Counted from the stretch's first letter, positions 44,290-54,898 are shown. The stretch: 64,000 nucleotides of DNA from Platanthera guangdongensis (GCA_039583875.1 CM077152.1:20559538-20623537), one strand, 5' to 3'. Numbers and translations are program-made. The notes: generated by a model not told the origin, from the letters alone.

Positions 44290-44940
44290 ACATGGCCTGC
44301 GACACGGGCGTGTCGCAGGGCGTGTCGAGGCCGTGTCGACACTCGGCCCAAGTGTCGACACTTTCGCTCGACAAAGTGTCGAGAGGGGGGCACACGGCCT
44401 GCGACACGGGCGTGTCGCAGGGCGTGTCGGGGCGTGTCGACACTCGGCCCAAGTGTCGACACTTTCGCTCGACAAAGTGTCGAGAGTGGGGCACACGGCC
44501 TGCGACACGGGCGTGTCGCAGGGCGTGTCGAGGCCGTGTCGACACTCGGCCCAAGTGTCGACACTTTCGCTCGACAATGTGTCGAGACTGGGGCACACGG
44601 CCTGTGACACGGGCGTGTCACAGGGCGTGTCCCGCTTGGTCGACGATCTTCGCACGACGTTTTTCCGTGGTGTCGACACAAAGCCTGTCGACGGGTGTCG
44701 AGACTTGGCACACGGCTTGGGACACGGGCGTGTCCCAGGCCGTGTCACCTCTCGGGTTGGTGTTGGGGCCGTGTCGTTGGAGACACACGGCAGGCCACAC
44801 GGCCGTGTCACTGGGGACACGGGCGTGTCGGATTGAACACGGGCGTGTCGAATGCCCGTGTCTGATTCCAGGCGCGTCGATTTGAGACGGCGAATGAGGC
44901 ACACGGCCCTGGACACGGGCGTGTGCCAGGCCGTGTTCGG
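44290..44940. repeat. Palindrome cluster in S2
   Basis: Three units of about 102 bp (starting near 44296, 44398 and 44499) each hold a perfect inverted repeat CCTGCGACACG-GG-CGTGTCGCAGG, plus GTGTCGACAC palindromes. A fourth inverted repeat at 44601-44624 uses CCTGTGACACG and its exact complement arm. Looser copies follow to 44940. The open frames in this block on both strands come from the repeat. Confidence 0.92.
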
Positions 44941-45595
44941 CCCAGGTCTTCTATTTTCCAGGCGAATCGCGGCCATTCTTTTTCTGGTTTTAGGATCTAA
45001 CGGTTCAGGCCATCACCTGGGGAGTTAAGACCGAATTCAGGGTTGGAAACCCTCATTGTTTTCCAAGTTATCTCTTTCTAAGATCTTGAGAAAAGCTAGA
45101 GCAAGGAGGAAGAAGAAGAAGGTCTTGGGCTGTAGGAAGGGTTTCGGTGCTCCAAATCGCGAGCCGAGTCCGGATTCGTGAAGCTTAGACCGCTGCGAGG
45201 GTTTCCATCCGGCTATTTTGCCATGGCAAGAAAGAGGAGTCGGAAGGTAACGACATCTCTCCTCTCGGTCTTTAGGATGCACGTTTTTAGCATCGTTTTC
45301 TTCTAGATTTTTGGGCACCAAACTCTCAAATGAGAGGGGCTTTGGTTTGCCAAGGTTCAAGAGGAACCTCCGGGTTGATTGAGTCCGTCCCCGGCATACT
45401 TTGCATTAGAGATCCGCTTCGCTAGTGGATTAGGCATGGTGGGTGAAGCCGTAGTCGCGACCGTTAGTCCGACTCGGTGATGTTGCATACGAACTTAGGG
45501 ATTCGTAGAGATTTTCCGTTGCGGCAAGATGTCGTTTGTGTTGTGGTGGTGATTGTCCCGTTTGCTTGAAAAAGGGTACATGTAGTCGAACCCGG

Positions 45596-45720
45596 ACAAG
45601 GTTAGCTCCTCGTGGCGGTAGATGGTTTCCTTGAGGGACAAGGTTAGCTCCGTATGAGAATGGAGATGGTTTCCTTGGTGGACAAGGTTAGCTCCGCACG
45701 AGTGGGAGATGTTTTCCTTA
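45596..45720. repeat. Short minisatellite in S2
   Basis: Three units of about 49 bp with GGACAAGGTTAGCTCC and GAGATGGTTTCCTT. It sits where S1 has an unrelated ~80-bp repeat. Confidence 0.75.
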
Positions 45721-45765
45721 GTGCGCGGGAACGCTGCGGTACAAAGAGGGATTGCGATATGTTTA

Positions 45766-46147
45766 TGTTAGAAAGTAGAGACAAGAAGAGAAAAGACGAG
45801 AACAAGCGAGTAAACTTTTGAATAATGAAATTTTATTATCCAAAAAAAAGATGTCATTTACAAAGGTATGGCCTCCCTTATATAGAATGGAGGAGATAAG
45901 AAAGAGAGTCTACAAACAATGTGGGACTAAACATTTACAGGCTGAGCGGCTAGAATAATGGAGACCGATCAGGCCGCGCGGTTAGACAGATGGGATAACC
46001 GCTCGGCAACACCAGCAGGATAGAACAAGCCGTAGAGAGAGACCGCCAGACCGCCCGGTCTACAAACCGCTGGAACAGACCGCTAAGCCGCTCGGTCAAC
46101 AAACCGCTGGATCAGACCGCTAAGCCGCCTGGTCTAATACTCCAACA
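45766..46147 (-). mobile_element. 3' LTR of copia N (left)
   Basis: 382 bp, TGTTAGAAAG...ACTCCAACA on the plus strand. It differs from the right LTR near 45855 (gatgtc against gatatc) and near 46130 (gcctgg against gcccgg). The minus strand has a TATATAAGGGAGG promoter-like box. Confidence 0.95.
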
Positions 46148-46154
46148 CTCCCCC

Positions 46155-49100
46155 TCAAGCTGGAGCATAGATATCAATCATGCCCAGCTTGTCACAAATG
46201 CGGAAGAAGGAAGTAGAAACCGGCTTGGTGAAGATATCGGCCAACTCCTTGTCAGAGGTGACAAAAGGAGTACAAATCTGTTTCTTCAAAATCTCCTCCC
46301 GAATGAAGTGACAGTCAACCTCTATATGCTTCGTTCTCTCATGGAAGACCGGATTTCTGGATATGTGTATAGCGGCCTTGTTGTCACAGAACATAGGGAG
46401 AGGACAATCATATACCTCGCCCAGGTCAAGCATGAGAGCCCGCAACCATTTTAACTCACACGTAGTTGACGCCATACTCCGGTATTCTGCTTCGGCACTG
46501 GATCTGGACACAACCGACTGTTTCTTGCTTTTCCAACTCACGAGGTTACCTCCAACAAAGGTACAGAAACCTGACGTGGATTTACGATCGCCTTTGTCAT
46601 CCGCATAACTTGAGTCTGAGTAGGCCTCAACTCTCAGATGGCCATTCTTCTGGAAGAGTAACCCTCTGCCCGGTGCTGCTTTGATATACTCTAAAATCTT
46701 CAGGGCGGACTGAAGATGACACTCCCTGGGAGCTTGCATAAACTGACTGACCTTTCCTACAGCGTAGGCGATGTCGGGTCTAGTCACCGTGAGATAGATG
46801 AGTTTGCCTACCAAACGTCTGTACCGTGTCACATCAGATAGAGGAGGCGATTCATCCGTCCACGTCTTGTCTTCTCCAACAGCCATGGGAAGATGAGCTG
46901 GTTTGGCACCTGTCAAGCCTGCTTCTCGAAGAAGATCAAGGGCATACTTCCGTTGAGAGAGGACCAAGGAGTCAGGTTTCCGAGAGATCTCTATCCCCAA
47001 AAAGTATTTTGGGGAGCCCATATCCTTCGTGACCAAGTGCTGGCGGAGGTGCTTCTTCGTCAAGTCCACCCCATCTCGGTCATCACCAGTAAGGAGAATA
47101 TCATCCACATATACGGCCAAAACCACCAGTCCCGAGGCCGTTTTGCGAATGAATAAGGAGTGATCGGCCGAACTCCTTTGAAAACCGATGGTTGCCACAA
47201 TACCACTGAACTTTTCGAACCATGCCCGAGGGCTCTGCTTGAGGCCATAAATGGCCTTCTTCAAATGACAGACACGTGTCTCCCCCTGAGCAACATACCC
47301 AGGAGGTTGCTCCATATAGACGTCCTCCTGAAGATCGCCATAGAGAAAGGCATTCTTCACATCCAGCTGAGAAACAGCCCAAGCCCGGTTAACAGCCACA
47401 GAAAAGAGAACCCGGATGGTGCTGAGGCGAGCAACCGGAGAGAAGGTATCGAAGTAATCAACGCCATAAGTCTGAGTAAAGCCCTTGGCCACCAGCCGGG
47501 CTTTGTAGCGATCCACAGTGCCGTCGGGGCGAAACTTCACAACAAAGACCCACCGACAGCCAACCACATCAGTGCCCACAGGAGGAGGAACCAGGGTCCA
47601 GGTACCCCGTTCAGTAAGAGTAGCCATCTCCTCATCCATGGCAGACTTCCAATGAGGGAGAGCGAGAGCCTCCTGGTAGGTACGGGGAGTAGAAGTGGCA
47701 GAGATAGCCAAGGCAAAACACCTGCGAGAAGGAGAAAGCTGATCATAAGAAACAACAGCCGTGAGCGGGTGTTGAGTACACGCCCGCACCCCTTTGCGAA
47801 GGGCAATGGGAACATCCAGATCATCGGGAGCGGCGGCGACGGGAGCGTCAGCGACCGGAGCGTCCGTGGCGGAGAAGGCTGGCCCGGGACTAGAGAGAGA
47901 CGGCAGCGGAGAGGAGGGTGGAGGGGTGAGTGGGGAGACGGACTGGGAAGGAGTGAGTGGAGGAGGAGACGAAGGTGGGAAAACGTCGAGAGGTGTGGAA
48001 GGAACGGAGAGATCAGAAGGAAGAGAAGGAAGAGAAGAGGAAGGAGAGAAATAGGAAGCATTCTCAAAAAAGGTCACATCGGCGGAGACAAACTGCTTGC
48101 GGAGAAGGGGATCAAAGCAGCAATAGCCTTTTTGAGTGGTAGAGTACCCCAAAAAGACACACTTGGTGGAACGGGGGGAAAGCTTGTCGCGGGTAGCGGA
48201 GGGAGCGTGAACGAAGGCCGTACAGCCAAAGACACGGAGAGGAAGAGGAAAAGGTTCTTGGTGGGGGTAGAGAAGGGAGAAGGGAGTCTTCCCGTGTAGG
48301 ACCGTGGAGGGAAGGCGATTAATGAGATAGCAAGCGAGGAGCACAGCGTAGCCCCAGTAGGAGCGAGGGACGTGCATCTGCGTCATGAGAGTACGCGCAA
48401 CATCAAGCAGGTGACGGTTTTTACGCTCCGCCACCCCATTCTGTTGGGAGGTGTAAACACAAGAGGTTTGATGAAGGAGGCCATGTTCGTGAAAGAACGT
48501 GGAGAACTCATGATTTAGATACTCCTTTGCATTATCAGAACGTAAAATTTTAATGGAAATAGCAAATTGAGTCTTAATCATATAGTAAAAAGATTGCCAA
48601 ACAGAAAATAGTTCAGAGCGATCTTTTAAGAGATACACCCAGGTACAGCGAGTAAAATCATCGATAAAAGTAACAAAATAGGAACTGCCCCGACCAACAG
48701 TAAGGGTAGGAGCAGGACCCCATACATCAGAATGAATAAGCTCAAAAATGCGAGAGGAGCCACGGCCTTGCTTCGGAGGGAAGGAGGAGCGATGATGTTT
48801 GCCAAGCTGACAGGCATCACAGTTGAGCGGAGAACTGGTAGGAGGTAAGTGGGGCAGAAGCTGACGAATAAGCCGAGGAGGAGGATGTCCAAGACGAAGA
48901 TGCCACTGAAGGAGATCGGTGGAGGAGGAGTAGGCAGAAAGAGCGGAAACATCATCGAGGAAGTAGAGGCCGCCGCTCTCAGTCCCAGTAGCAATCGTCC
49001 GCTGGGTCCTCGGGTCCTGAAAAGAACAAGTAGTGGGAGTGAATAAAACAGAGCACTGAAGTTGCCGGCATAAACTAGTAACTGATAACAAATTGCACGG

Positions 49101-49334
49101 GAACTTCGGGACATAGAGGGTATCCTCCAAGCAAAGCGAGGGAGTGAGTTGAACCATGCCCGTCCCATGAACCGGGGACGGGGAACCATCCGCCACACGA
49201 ACTGGGGGTAAGCGGTCATGGGTCTCAAGACGGGAGAAGCAATGGGGATTGCCCGTCATATGATTGGTGGCACCGGAGTCAATCAGCCATTTACCTTGGG
49301 TAACGACGTGGGCACTACCTGACGTCGTGGCCAC
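46155..49334 (-). CDS. pol: Copia N Pol polyprotein (protease, integrase, RT, RNase H)
   Basis: An uninterrupted frame of about 1059 residues. Protease: KWLIDSGATNHMTG at the start. Pre-integrase HHCC: LRLGHPPPRL and CDACQLGKHH (residues about 145-185). Integrase: FIDDFTRCTWVYLLKD, ILRSDNAKEYLN and SQQNGVAERKNRHLLD. A Pro/Ser-rich linker (about 440-500) leads to RT with RLVAKGFTQTYGVDYFDTFS, VKNAFLYGDLQEDVYMEQPP and the active site YVDDILLTG. RNase H: YSDSSYADDKGDRKSTSGF, SSAEAEYRSM, CDNKAAIHISRNPVFHERTK. It ends IYAPA seven bases before the LTR, so the stop abuts the polypurine tract. The open frame has no ATG at its start because pol is normally continuous with gag. Confidence 0.95.
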   Translation of the reverse strand: MATTSGSAHVVTQGKWLIDSGATNHMTGNPHCFSRLETHDRLPPVRVADGSPSPVHGTGMVQLTPSLCLEDTLYVPKFPCNLLSVTSLCRQLQCSVLFTPTTCSFQDPRTQRTIATGTESGGLYFLDDVSALSAYSSSTDLLQWHLRLGHPPPRLIRQLLPHLPPTSSPLNCDACQLGKHHRSSFPPKQGRGSSRIFELIHSDVWGPAPTLTVGRGSSYFVTFIDDFTRCTWVYLLKDRSELFSVWQSFYYMIKTQFAISIKILRSDNAKEYLNHEFSTFFHEHGLLHQTSCVYTSQQNGVAERKNRHLLDVARTLMTQMHVPRSYWGYAVLLACYLINRLPSTVLHGKTPFSLLYPHQEPFPLPLRVFGCTAFVHAPSATRDKLSPRSTKCVFLGYSTTQKGYCCFDPLLRKQFVSADVTFFENASYFSPSSSLPSLPSDLSVPSTPLDVFPPSSPPPLTPSQSVSPLTPPPSSPLPSLSSPGPAFSATDAPVADAPVAAAPDDLDVPIALRKGVRACTQHPLTAVVSYDQLSPSRRCFALAISATSTPRTYQEALALPHWKSAMDEEMATLTERGTWTLVPPPVGTDVVGCRWVFVVKFRPDGTVDRYKARLVAKGFTQTYGVDYFDTFSPVARLSTIRVLFSVAVNRAWAVSQLDVKNAFLYGDLQEDVYMEQPPGYVAQGETRVCHLKKAIYGLKQSPRAWFEKFSGIVATIGFQRSSADHSLFIRKTASGLVVLAVYVDDILLTGDDRDGVDLTKKHLRQHLVTKDMGSPKYFLGIEISRKPDSLVLSQRKYALDLLREAGLTGAKPAHLPMAVGEDKTWTDESPPLSDVTRYRRLVGKLIYLTVTRPDIAYAVGKVSQFMQAPRECHLQSALKILEYIKAAPGRGLLFQKNGHLRVEAYSDSSYADDKGDRKSTSGFCTFVGGNLVSWKSKKQSVVSRSSAEAEYRSMASTTCELKWLRALMLDLGEVYDCPLPMFCDNKAAIHISRNPVFHERTKHIEVDCHFIREEILKKQICTPFVTSDKELADIFTKPVSTSFFRICDKLGMIDIYAPA

Positions 49335-50194
49335 AGAGGCAGACGGCCTAGAAGAGGCGGAGGCCGAAGGAGCATCACCGGAAGGGCGAAGATGAGGATG
49401 TTTCTGCCAGCAGCGGTCAACAGTATGGCCAGTACGACCACAATGAGAGCAGAGAAAACGGGAGGAACTTCGGCCGCCAGAAGAGGAGCCACGGCCACTG
49501 GGGCCCCCCCGTTGAGTTTGGTGAGCAGAGGAGTCCTGGAAAGGGGGGAGGCCAGCAGAGGCCGCTGGAGGAGCGAAGTAACGGCGGCAATGCGAGCCGC
49601 GGTGGCATCCAAAGTAGGAGATTCCGCCTCACCCAAGATCTGCTGGCGGATCATATCATAAGAGTCGGGAAGACGAAGAAGATAACAAACAACCAGGAGT
49701 TCCTGGAAGTGTTTGTGCTGGTCGGCCAAGTCCGCGGAGAAGGGGCGATTCTGGAGGATTTCAGCACCAAGGGCCTGAACCTGCTGATAGGCCGCAGCCG
49801 GGGACATGGAAGGGCGGGCGAAGAGATCCGCATAGAGAGTATAAATGCGGGACGTCTGGCCCCCCTTAGAATAGAGAGCAGCGAGGTGAAGCCATGCGGC
49901 CTTGACCGTCTCATCATGGCGAATGACGGGAAGGCACTCATCAGAGAGGCTGTTGGCCAGCCAGGTGCGAACAAGAGCATCACTCGCATCCCAGTCATCA
50001 AACTCAGGAGAGGTGCGAGGAGGAGGGTCATCGGTGAGGTGATGACGCTTGCGTTGAGAACGAAGGAGAAAGGTGAAAGAAACGCTCCAATCGGGATAGT
50101 TGGAGCCCACAAGTTTGGAAAGGGTGCCAAGGTTACCCGAAGGAGGAGGAAGAGAAGGAGCTGCAGGAGTAGTGGTGAGACCGGAGGTAGTCAT
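49283..50194 (-). CDS. gag: Copia N Gag
   Basis: The ATG at 50192-50194 is preferred (MTTSGLTTTP); the frame is open a little further up to 50221. The Gag region has LVGSNYPDWSVSFTFLLRSQ, SDALVRTWLANSLSDE and LLVVCYLLRLPDSYDMIRQQ, a UBN2-type Gag. The CCHC knuckle (CSHCGRTGHTVDRC, near 49425-49470) is in the pol frame, not in this frame, so the protein runs off phase after about residue 215 and ends at 49283. Gag and pol are related by -1. Copia elements normally have one frame, so a single indel between about 49400 and 49600, perhaps in the C/G runs there, is the simplest cause. Confidence 0.85.
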   Translation of the reverse strand: MTTSGLTTTPAAPSLPPPSGNLGTLSKLVGSNYPDWSVSFTFLLRSQRKRHHLTDDPPPRTSPEFDDWDASDALVRTWLANSLSDECLPVIRHDETVKAAWLHLAALYSKGGQTSRIYTLYADLFARPSMSPAAAYQQVQALGAEILQNRPFSADLADQHKHFQELLVVCYLLRLPDSYDMIRQQILGEAESPTLDATAARIAAVTSLLQRPLLASPLSRTPLLTKLNGGAPVAVAPLLAAEVPPVFSALIVVVLAILLTAAGRNILIFALPVMLLRPPPLLGRLPLWPRRQVVPTSLPKVNG

Positions 50195-50868
50195 AGAACC
50201 CGGAAGCAGAAGAAGCCGCACGAACAGAGGCGGTTAGAAAAATAGAGGAAGCCGCGCGAACAGTAGCGGCTAGAAAGAGGCACTGCGGGGAAGAGGTCGC
50301 GCGGACTGAAAAGGCCGAGCGAACAGAAGAGAAGAGAGGAGAAGAGCAGGTGACCGCGACCAAGATGCGGGTAAGAAAGAGACAACCCGCACGGTCAGGC
50401 AGATCACAGCAGCGGCAAGAAGGCGGGCAAAGGCACGACGGGGAAGAAGTCGCACGAACTGAGAAGCCCGAGCGAACAGAAAAGACGAGAAGAGCTGGCG
50501 ACCGCGACCAAGATGCGGGGAGAAAGGAACAACCCGCACGGTCAGGCAGATCACAGCAGCAAACCGCGTGGAGAGAGACAACACACACGCGGACAGAGAC
50601 AGACCGCAGCGACTAGGAAGTCGGAGAGGCAAGAAAGAACAAGAGGCGCGGCGACAACTAAACAGGTCGCTGCGACAAAGAGAAGTAGGAGAAGAGAACC
50701 AAGAAGGAGCAAGCCGCGCGAACAGGTCGGCGGACAAAAGACAAGCCGCGCGGATAGAAACAGGCCGCGCGGATAGAAGAGGGGGCAAGCCGCGAAACAA
50801 GTCGCAGAATGCCGAAAAGAAGTTGCGAACAACAGAGGGCGCACAGAATTAGGAGGAAATGACCGTGT
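50195..50868 (-). other. Copia N leader with internal duplication
   Basis: The untranslated leader is rich in GAAC and CCGCGCG words. A stretch of about 120-155 bp is duplicated: 50290-50415 and 50445-50565 both contain CGACCAAGATGCGGG and CCGCACGGTCAGGCAGATCA. The open frames on both strands here are not credible genes. Confidence 0.7.
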
Positions 50869-50880
50869 CCTCTGATACCA
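50869..50880 (-). other. Primer-binding site of copia N (tRNA-iMet)
   Basis: On the minus strand TGGTATCAGAGG, directly next to the right LTR, the usual copia site. Confidence 0.92.
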
Positions 50881-51262
50881 TGTTAGAAAGTAGAGACAAG
50901 AAGAGAAAAGACGAGAACAAGCGAGTAAACTTTTGAATAATGAAATTTTATTATCCAAAAAAAAGATATCATTTACAAAGGTATGGCCTCCCTTATATAG
51001 AATGGAGGAGATAAGAAAGAGAGTCTACAAACAATGTGGGACTAAACATTTACAGGCTGAGCGGCTAGAATAATGGAGACCGATCAGGCCGCGCGGTTAG
51101 ACAGATGGGATAACCGCTCGGCAACACCAGCAGGATAGAACAAGCCGTAGAGAGAGACCGCCAGACCGCCCGGTCTACAAACCGCTGGAACAGACCGCTA
51201 AGCCGCTCGGTCAACAAACCGCTGGATCAGACCGCTAAGCCGCCCGGTCTAATACTCCAACA
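50881..51262 (-). mobile_element. 5' LTR of copia N (right)
   Basis: 382 bp, nearly identical to the left LTR (2 differences). With the adjacent PBS it is the promoter-bearing LTR. Confidence 0.95.
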
Positions 51263-51267
51263 GTTTA

Positions 51268-52344
51268 GTCTTGGTTGTGTTGTGCCAAGGCGTGGCTATG
51301 TCTCCGTGGTCGGCTGGCTATCCCGTGACATGTGCGTCATGTGTGGAGAGTGTCCCGGCGAGACTAGTCCCCTTCTGTGAGACTGACGAGAATGCCAAGC
51401 TTGGGGCAAGCCCGGGCAAAGAGGCCATGAGCGGGTGGGGTCCAGCAAGGCTTCTTAGAATCGGCCAGTCTGTGGTTGTTGGAATCCTGACATGAGACGT
51501 CAGAGCTTGCAGGCAAGCCCGGGGCTAAGCCCACGAGCGGGTGGGGCCTTGGCAAGAATTCCATGTGGCGGCCTGTGCGCCGTGTGAGGGAGTTGTGTCT
51601 CCCTCAATGTTTGCGGCTTTATGCCAATTGGGGAAATATGAGTACCCAAATGATGTGATGTTGTGCTAGATGCATACGTTGTAGGGTATCTTGGGTGAAG
51701 CCCGGGTGTTGCATTCATGTTGCATAGTAGGCCCTTTTCTTTATATGCTCAACCAATAGAGAACATGTTTGATGATTGAGACATCCAAGCCTGTTTTAAT
51801 GCTTTACTATTTATAGATGTTTATTTGCATATGAAGTGCTGACTTGCAGGTTGGAGGGTTCCCCGGGATCCGTTAGGGGCGGCCGGGAGGAGATGTGTTG
51901 TTACACAGTTTGAGGTCAGCCTTTGCTGACCCACGTTACTAATAATTTTTACAGGGCAAGGATCACACGCAGGAGCTAGCACGCCGGCCAAAAAGGCCTA
52001 AGCCCCATGAAGTGTTTTTCCCTCTTTTGTAGCACTACAGTTATGATGATGCTGTTTGAGACTATTTTGTCCGGCTTGCATGCCGAGGTAGACTAGGAGT
52101 GCTGAGCACATTCATGTTTGATTGTACTATTTACTTTTGGACATTTGTGGTAGGCCTTAAGGCCTTAGTTGTACTCTTTTGGTTAGTGGATAACTTCTGG
52201 TTGTGCTTGGTTTTCCGCTGTGTTGTGCAAGTGTTTTGAGTTTGGGTAGCTATATCAACTTATAATACTAAAGCTGTGGCGTTCGTATGTTGTGGGGCCC
52301 CGGCCGGACCCATATTATACGTCCACTACAGGGGAGGTGTTACA
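51268..52344. mobile_element. Right part of solo LTR S2
   Basis: Continues S2 after copia N. Holds 'ccaggcaagcccgggc' and 'gtggggccccggccgg' blocks; the latter matches S1 near 30800. No gene seen. Confidence 0.8.
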
Positions 52345-52349
52345 CTAGC

Positions 52350-52520
52350 TTCAGTGGAAGAAGAAGCAGAGTGAATAAGAGATTTGGTGATGAACATTCC
52401 ACAATTGAGTATGAAATTGAGTTCTATTGCAGTTTACTGTGACAATCAGACTACTAAAATGATTGCTACGAACACTTTGTTCAATAGCAAAAGAAGGCAA
52501 CTAAGGATGAAATAAGTCTG
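52350..52520 (+). pseudogene. pol: K2 RNase H middle part
   Basis: Frame continues from 44217 across S2: ASVEEEAE, with a stop where Trp is expected, then NIPQLSMKLSSIAVYCDNQT and NTLFNSKRRQ. It is cut again at 52520 by element D. Confidence 0.82.
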
Positions 52521-54586
52521 TGTTGAAACCGAAATTCGGTCTCCTGTAGAGTTCGACCCGTGGGGAAGGGGTGACCGCGCACCTACTTGCCTCAAGCGAA
52601 CGATCGAGGCACAAGACTAGGAACACGAGGGACAGACCCAAGGTCTCATCGTGGAGGACCCGCCGCATACCCGGAAGACTAACAAACTCTTCCCCTCCCA
52701 AGCCAAGGGCTGAGCTAAGGCACCTTCGGAGGGCTCTCTTGGCCGACCGGAACATCTGAGGAGGATCTCAAGATCCACTCCTTAACTAAAGGTGCCACCT
52801 CGGGTCTATGTAAAATGTTCCCCGCCCGCCTTACTAATGGCGCAAAACCGCCCAGCAGCCCTACTCTACGCATCCCCAATTGGGACGCTAACAGTGGAAC
52901 TCCGCTATTCTGAAAGGATGACAACAGACCATCAGGGGCTTCCCGGCATCTATTCCTCGGGGCCCACATGGGGGGAGCGGTTCACGAACACGCCGCTCGC
53001 CCAAGACAGGAGGAGTAAACTACATTTTCACAGGGCATCACAGATATGAAAAAATATTACAGGAATATAAATTCCATACTCAGCACACAGGCCGGCAATA
53101 TAAACAAAAAGGCCTTCGAGGGCCGGCACAAGCTTGGGCTTAAGCCCGCTACTCCCCGCCTGGTACTGCAACACCTGTACGCCAACGTCTCGACGAGCGA
53201 CGGCCAACTAGTCATCGGTCGGCTAATATAAGCGGACCAAACATATTGCGCACACCTTCTTTTTTGGGGCTGTGGTGCGCATTCCCTGCAAGCGGCTAAG
53301 TAAACAACTTTCTCGGAGTCTTCTCCGGGAACCCCAGAACATCACCAATCCGGCTCACACGTCCGGATGGGCTTCACACAGCATGCCTAAACCCGTACTC
53401 GCGCTTCCGGGCACTAATGCAATTAACTGCATGGACGTACACGTCAACCCGTCGGAAAGCTCCCTTCCCCCCACCCGTCGGTGGAGAGGGGCTTCCATGC
53501 GAATATGTAAACTGAAGGCTTCACCTGCCCAAGTTGAAACATCGTTACCCTTGTCGCGTGCTTGGCGGCGGGGCCGGGAGAGGAGCTCCGAGTCGATCCT
53601 ACTGCATGCGGCCGCGTCGGCGGTCGATCTCCACTCCAGGCCGAGCCTTGCTCCAGGCCGAGCCTCGCTCCAGGCTGAGCCTCACTCCAGGCCGAGCCTC
53701 GCTCCAGGCCGAGCCTCGCTCCAGGCCGAGCTTGCTGCCGGGAGAGGGGGAGGTCGAGGTGTGCTGCTCCAGGCCGGGAAAAAGAGGGAGAGGGGCGGGG
53801 TTCTGTTGTTGGCCGAGAGAGAGAGGGAGGAGACGGGGCTCTGCTGCTTTGCCGGCAACGGGAGAGAGAGAGAGAGGAAGGGGTGTCCGTGCCCTAGCCT
53901 CGCCGGCGACGGGAGAGAGAGAGAGAGAGGAAGGGGCGGTCGTGCCCTAGCCTCGCCGGCGACGGGAGAGAGAGAGAGAGGAAGGGGCGGCCGTGCCCTA
54001 GCTTCGCCGGCGATGGGAGAGAGAGAGAGAGGAAGGGGCGGCCGTGCCCTAGCCTCGCTGGCGACGGGAGAGAGAGAGAGGAAGGGGTGGTCGTGCCCTA
54101 TCCTCGCCGGCGACGGGAGAGAGAGAGAGGAAGGGGCGGTCGTACCTTAGCTGGGGGAAAAATCCCGATTCCCCCTGCTTCTATTTCTCCTTTTCCCTCC
54201 CGCTGTACCCCGAGCCCCACCCTGCTTCTATTTTTCTTTTTTCTTTCCCGCTGTCCCCGAGCCCTCCTTTTTCCCTTTCTCTTTTCTTTCTCTTTTTATT
54301 TCTTTTTTATCCCCCCTGCTCCACCCGATGCCCTCTCCTGCTGATCTCATCTCATCCCCCATATATACAATATCATCCATATTATATAATATAATAATAT
54401 ATATATTATATAATATTATATATATATATATATATATAAATTCTAAGCACGCGCACAAAAAGCCTTCGCACGCACGCACGAGGACCCACACGCCTCCGAA
54501 CAGGGTCGCATCAACTCGTCGCCCACAACACGCCCCTAGGCTGATATTTGGGGAGGGTCCCACTCTCCCGGCTACGGGGTTGTACA
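52521..54586 (-). mobile_element. 3' LTR of element D (left)
   Basis: TGTTGAAACCGAAATTCGG...GGTTGTACA on the plus strand. It holds a CTCCAGGCCGAGCCTCG repeat (53630-53735), a ~52-bp GA-rich repeat (53860-54140) and an (AT)n palindromic run (54360-54440). Frames such as 53272-54150 are repeat artefacts. Confidence 0.9.
53860..54140. repeat. GA-rich ~50-bp minisatellite in element D LTR (left)
   Basis: Five to six units with TAGCCTCGCCGGCGACGGG, a GA run of variable length and GAAGGGGCGGCCGTGCCC. The right LTR has the same block at about 57185-57445. Confidence 0.9.
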
Positions 54587-54898
54587 CAATCCCCGCTATT
54601 TTCGAGCTTGGCACAAGGTCGGAAAGAATCATCCAACCCAACGTATCCGGCGAGTGGGAGCCGACCCAAAAAAAAAATTGAGAGAAACTGAAATCTGCGC
54701 TTGGAGCATCAATCTCTACATGACCTTTCTGATCCTTTTGAATCACTCGATACCCTTTGGCTCACTACTATTGAACTGCTCTCATACCATTACTTACAAC
54801 GAGTATATAATTTCTCGCCATATCGTGAAACAACAAAGCCGTATCTTTTGTATCTTCTTGTACACGCGGAGCTAATCCTTTCCCCCCTGGTGTGCCTA

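Larger units (their letters stand above)
45766..51262 (-). mobile_element. Copia N: young, nearly intact Ty1-copia retrotransposon
   Basis: The 5.5 kb element has two 382-bp LTRs (45766-46147 and 50881-51262) that differ at only two bases, and the perfect target duplication gttta (45761-45765 and 51263-51267). On the minus strand: 5' LTR, PBS TGGTATCAGAGG directly at the LTR, leader, gag, pol, polypurine tract GAGGGGGAG and 3' LTR. All pol domains are open in one frame. Only the gag to pol frame relation is off. It inserted into S2. Confidence 0.95.
44218..52344. mobile_element. Solo LTR S2 (TGTAACACCCC...GGTGTTACA), split by copia N
   Basis: The ends are TGTAACACCCC and GAGGTGTTACA with the perfect target duplication ctagc (44213-44217 and 52345-52349). 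Both flanks are K2 RNase H sequence that continues across the insertion. Without copia N it is about 2.6 kb. It is colinear with S1. No coding region belongs to it. Confidence 0.88.

Noticed and set aside
44152..44976. Frames up to 256 codons on both strands in S2
   Set aside because: They read through the 102-bp palindromic repeats and have no protein signature.
47160..48299. 379-codon plus-strand frame opposite copia N pol
   Set aside because: Shadow of the pol gene on the other strand; the pol motifs are unambiguous.
49283..49600. Programmed -1 frameshift between gag and pol of copia N as a firm call
   Set aside because: No convincing slippery heptamer in phase; an indel explains it more simply. 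Kept only as a low-scored observation.
53272..54150. 292-codon frame in the element D LTR (and 56570-57341 in the other LTR)
   Set aside because: It covers LTR minisatellites, is present in both LTRs and resembles no protein.
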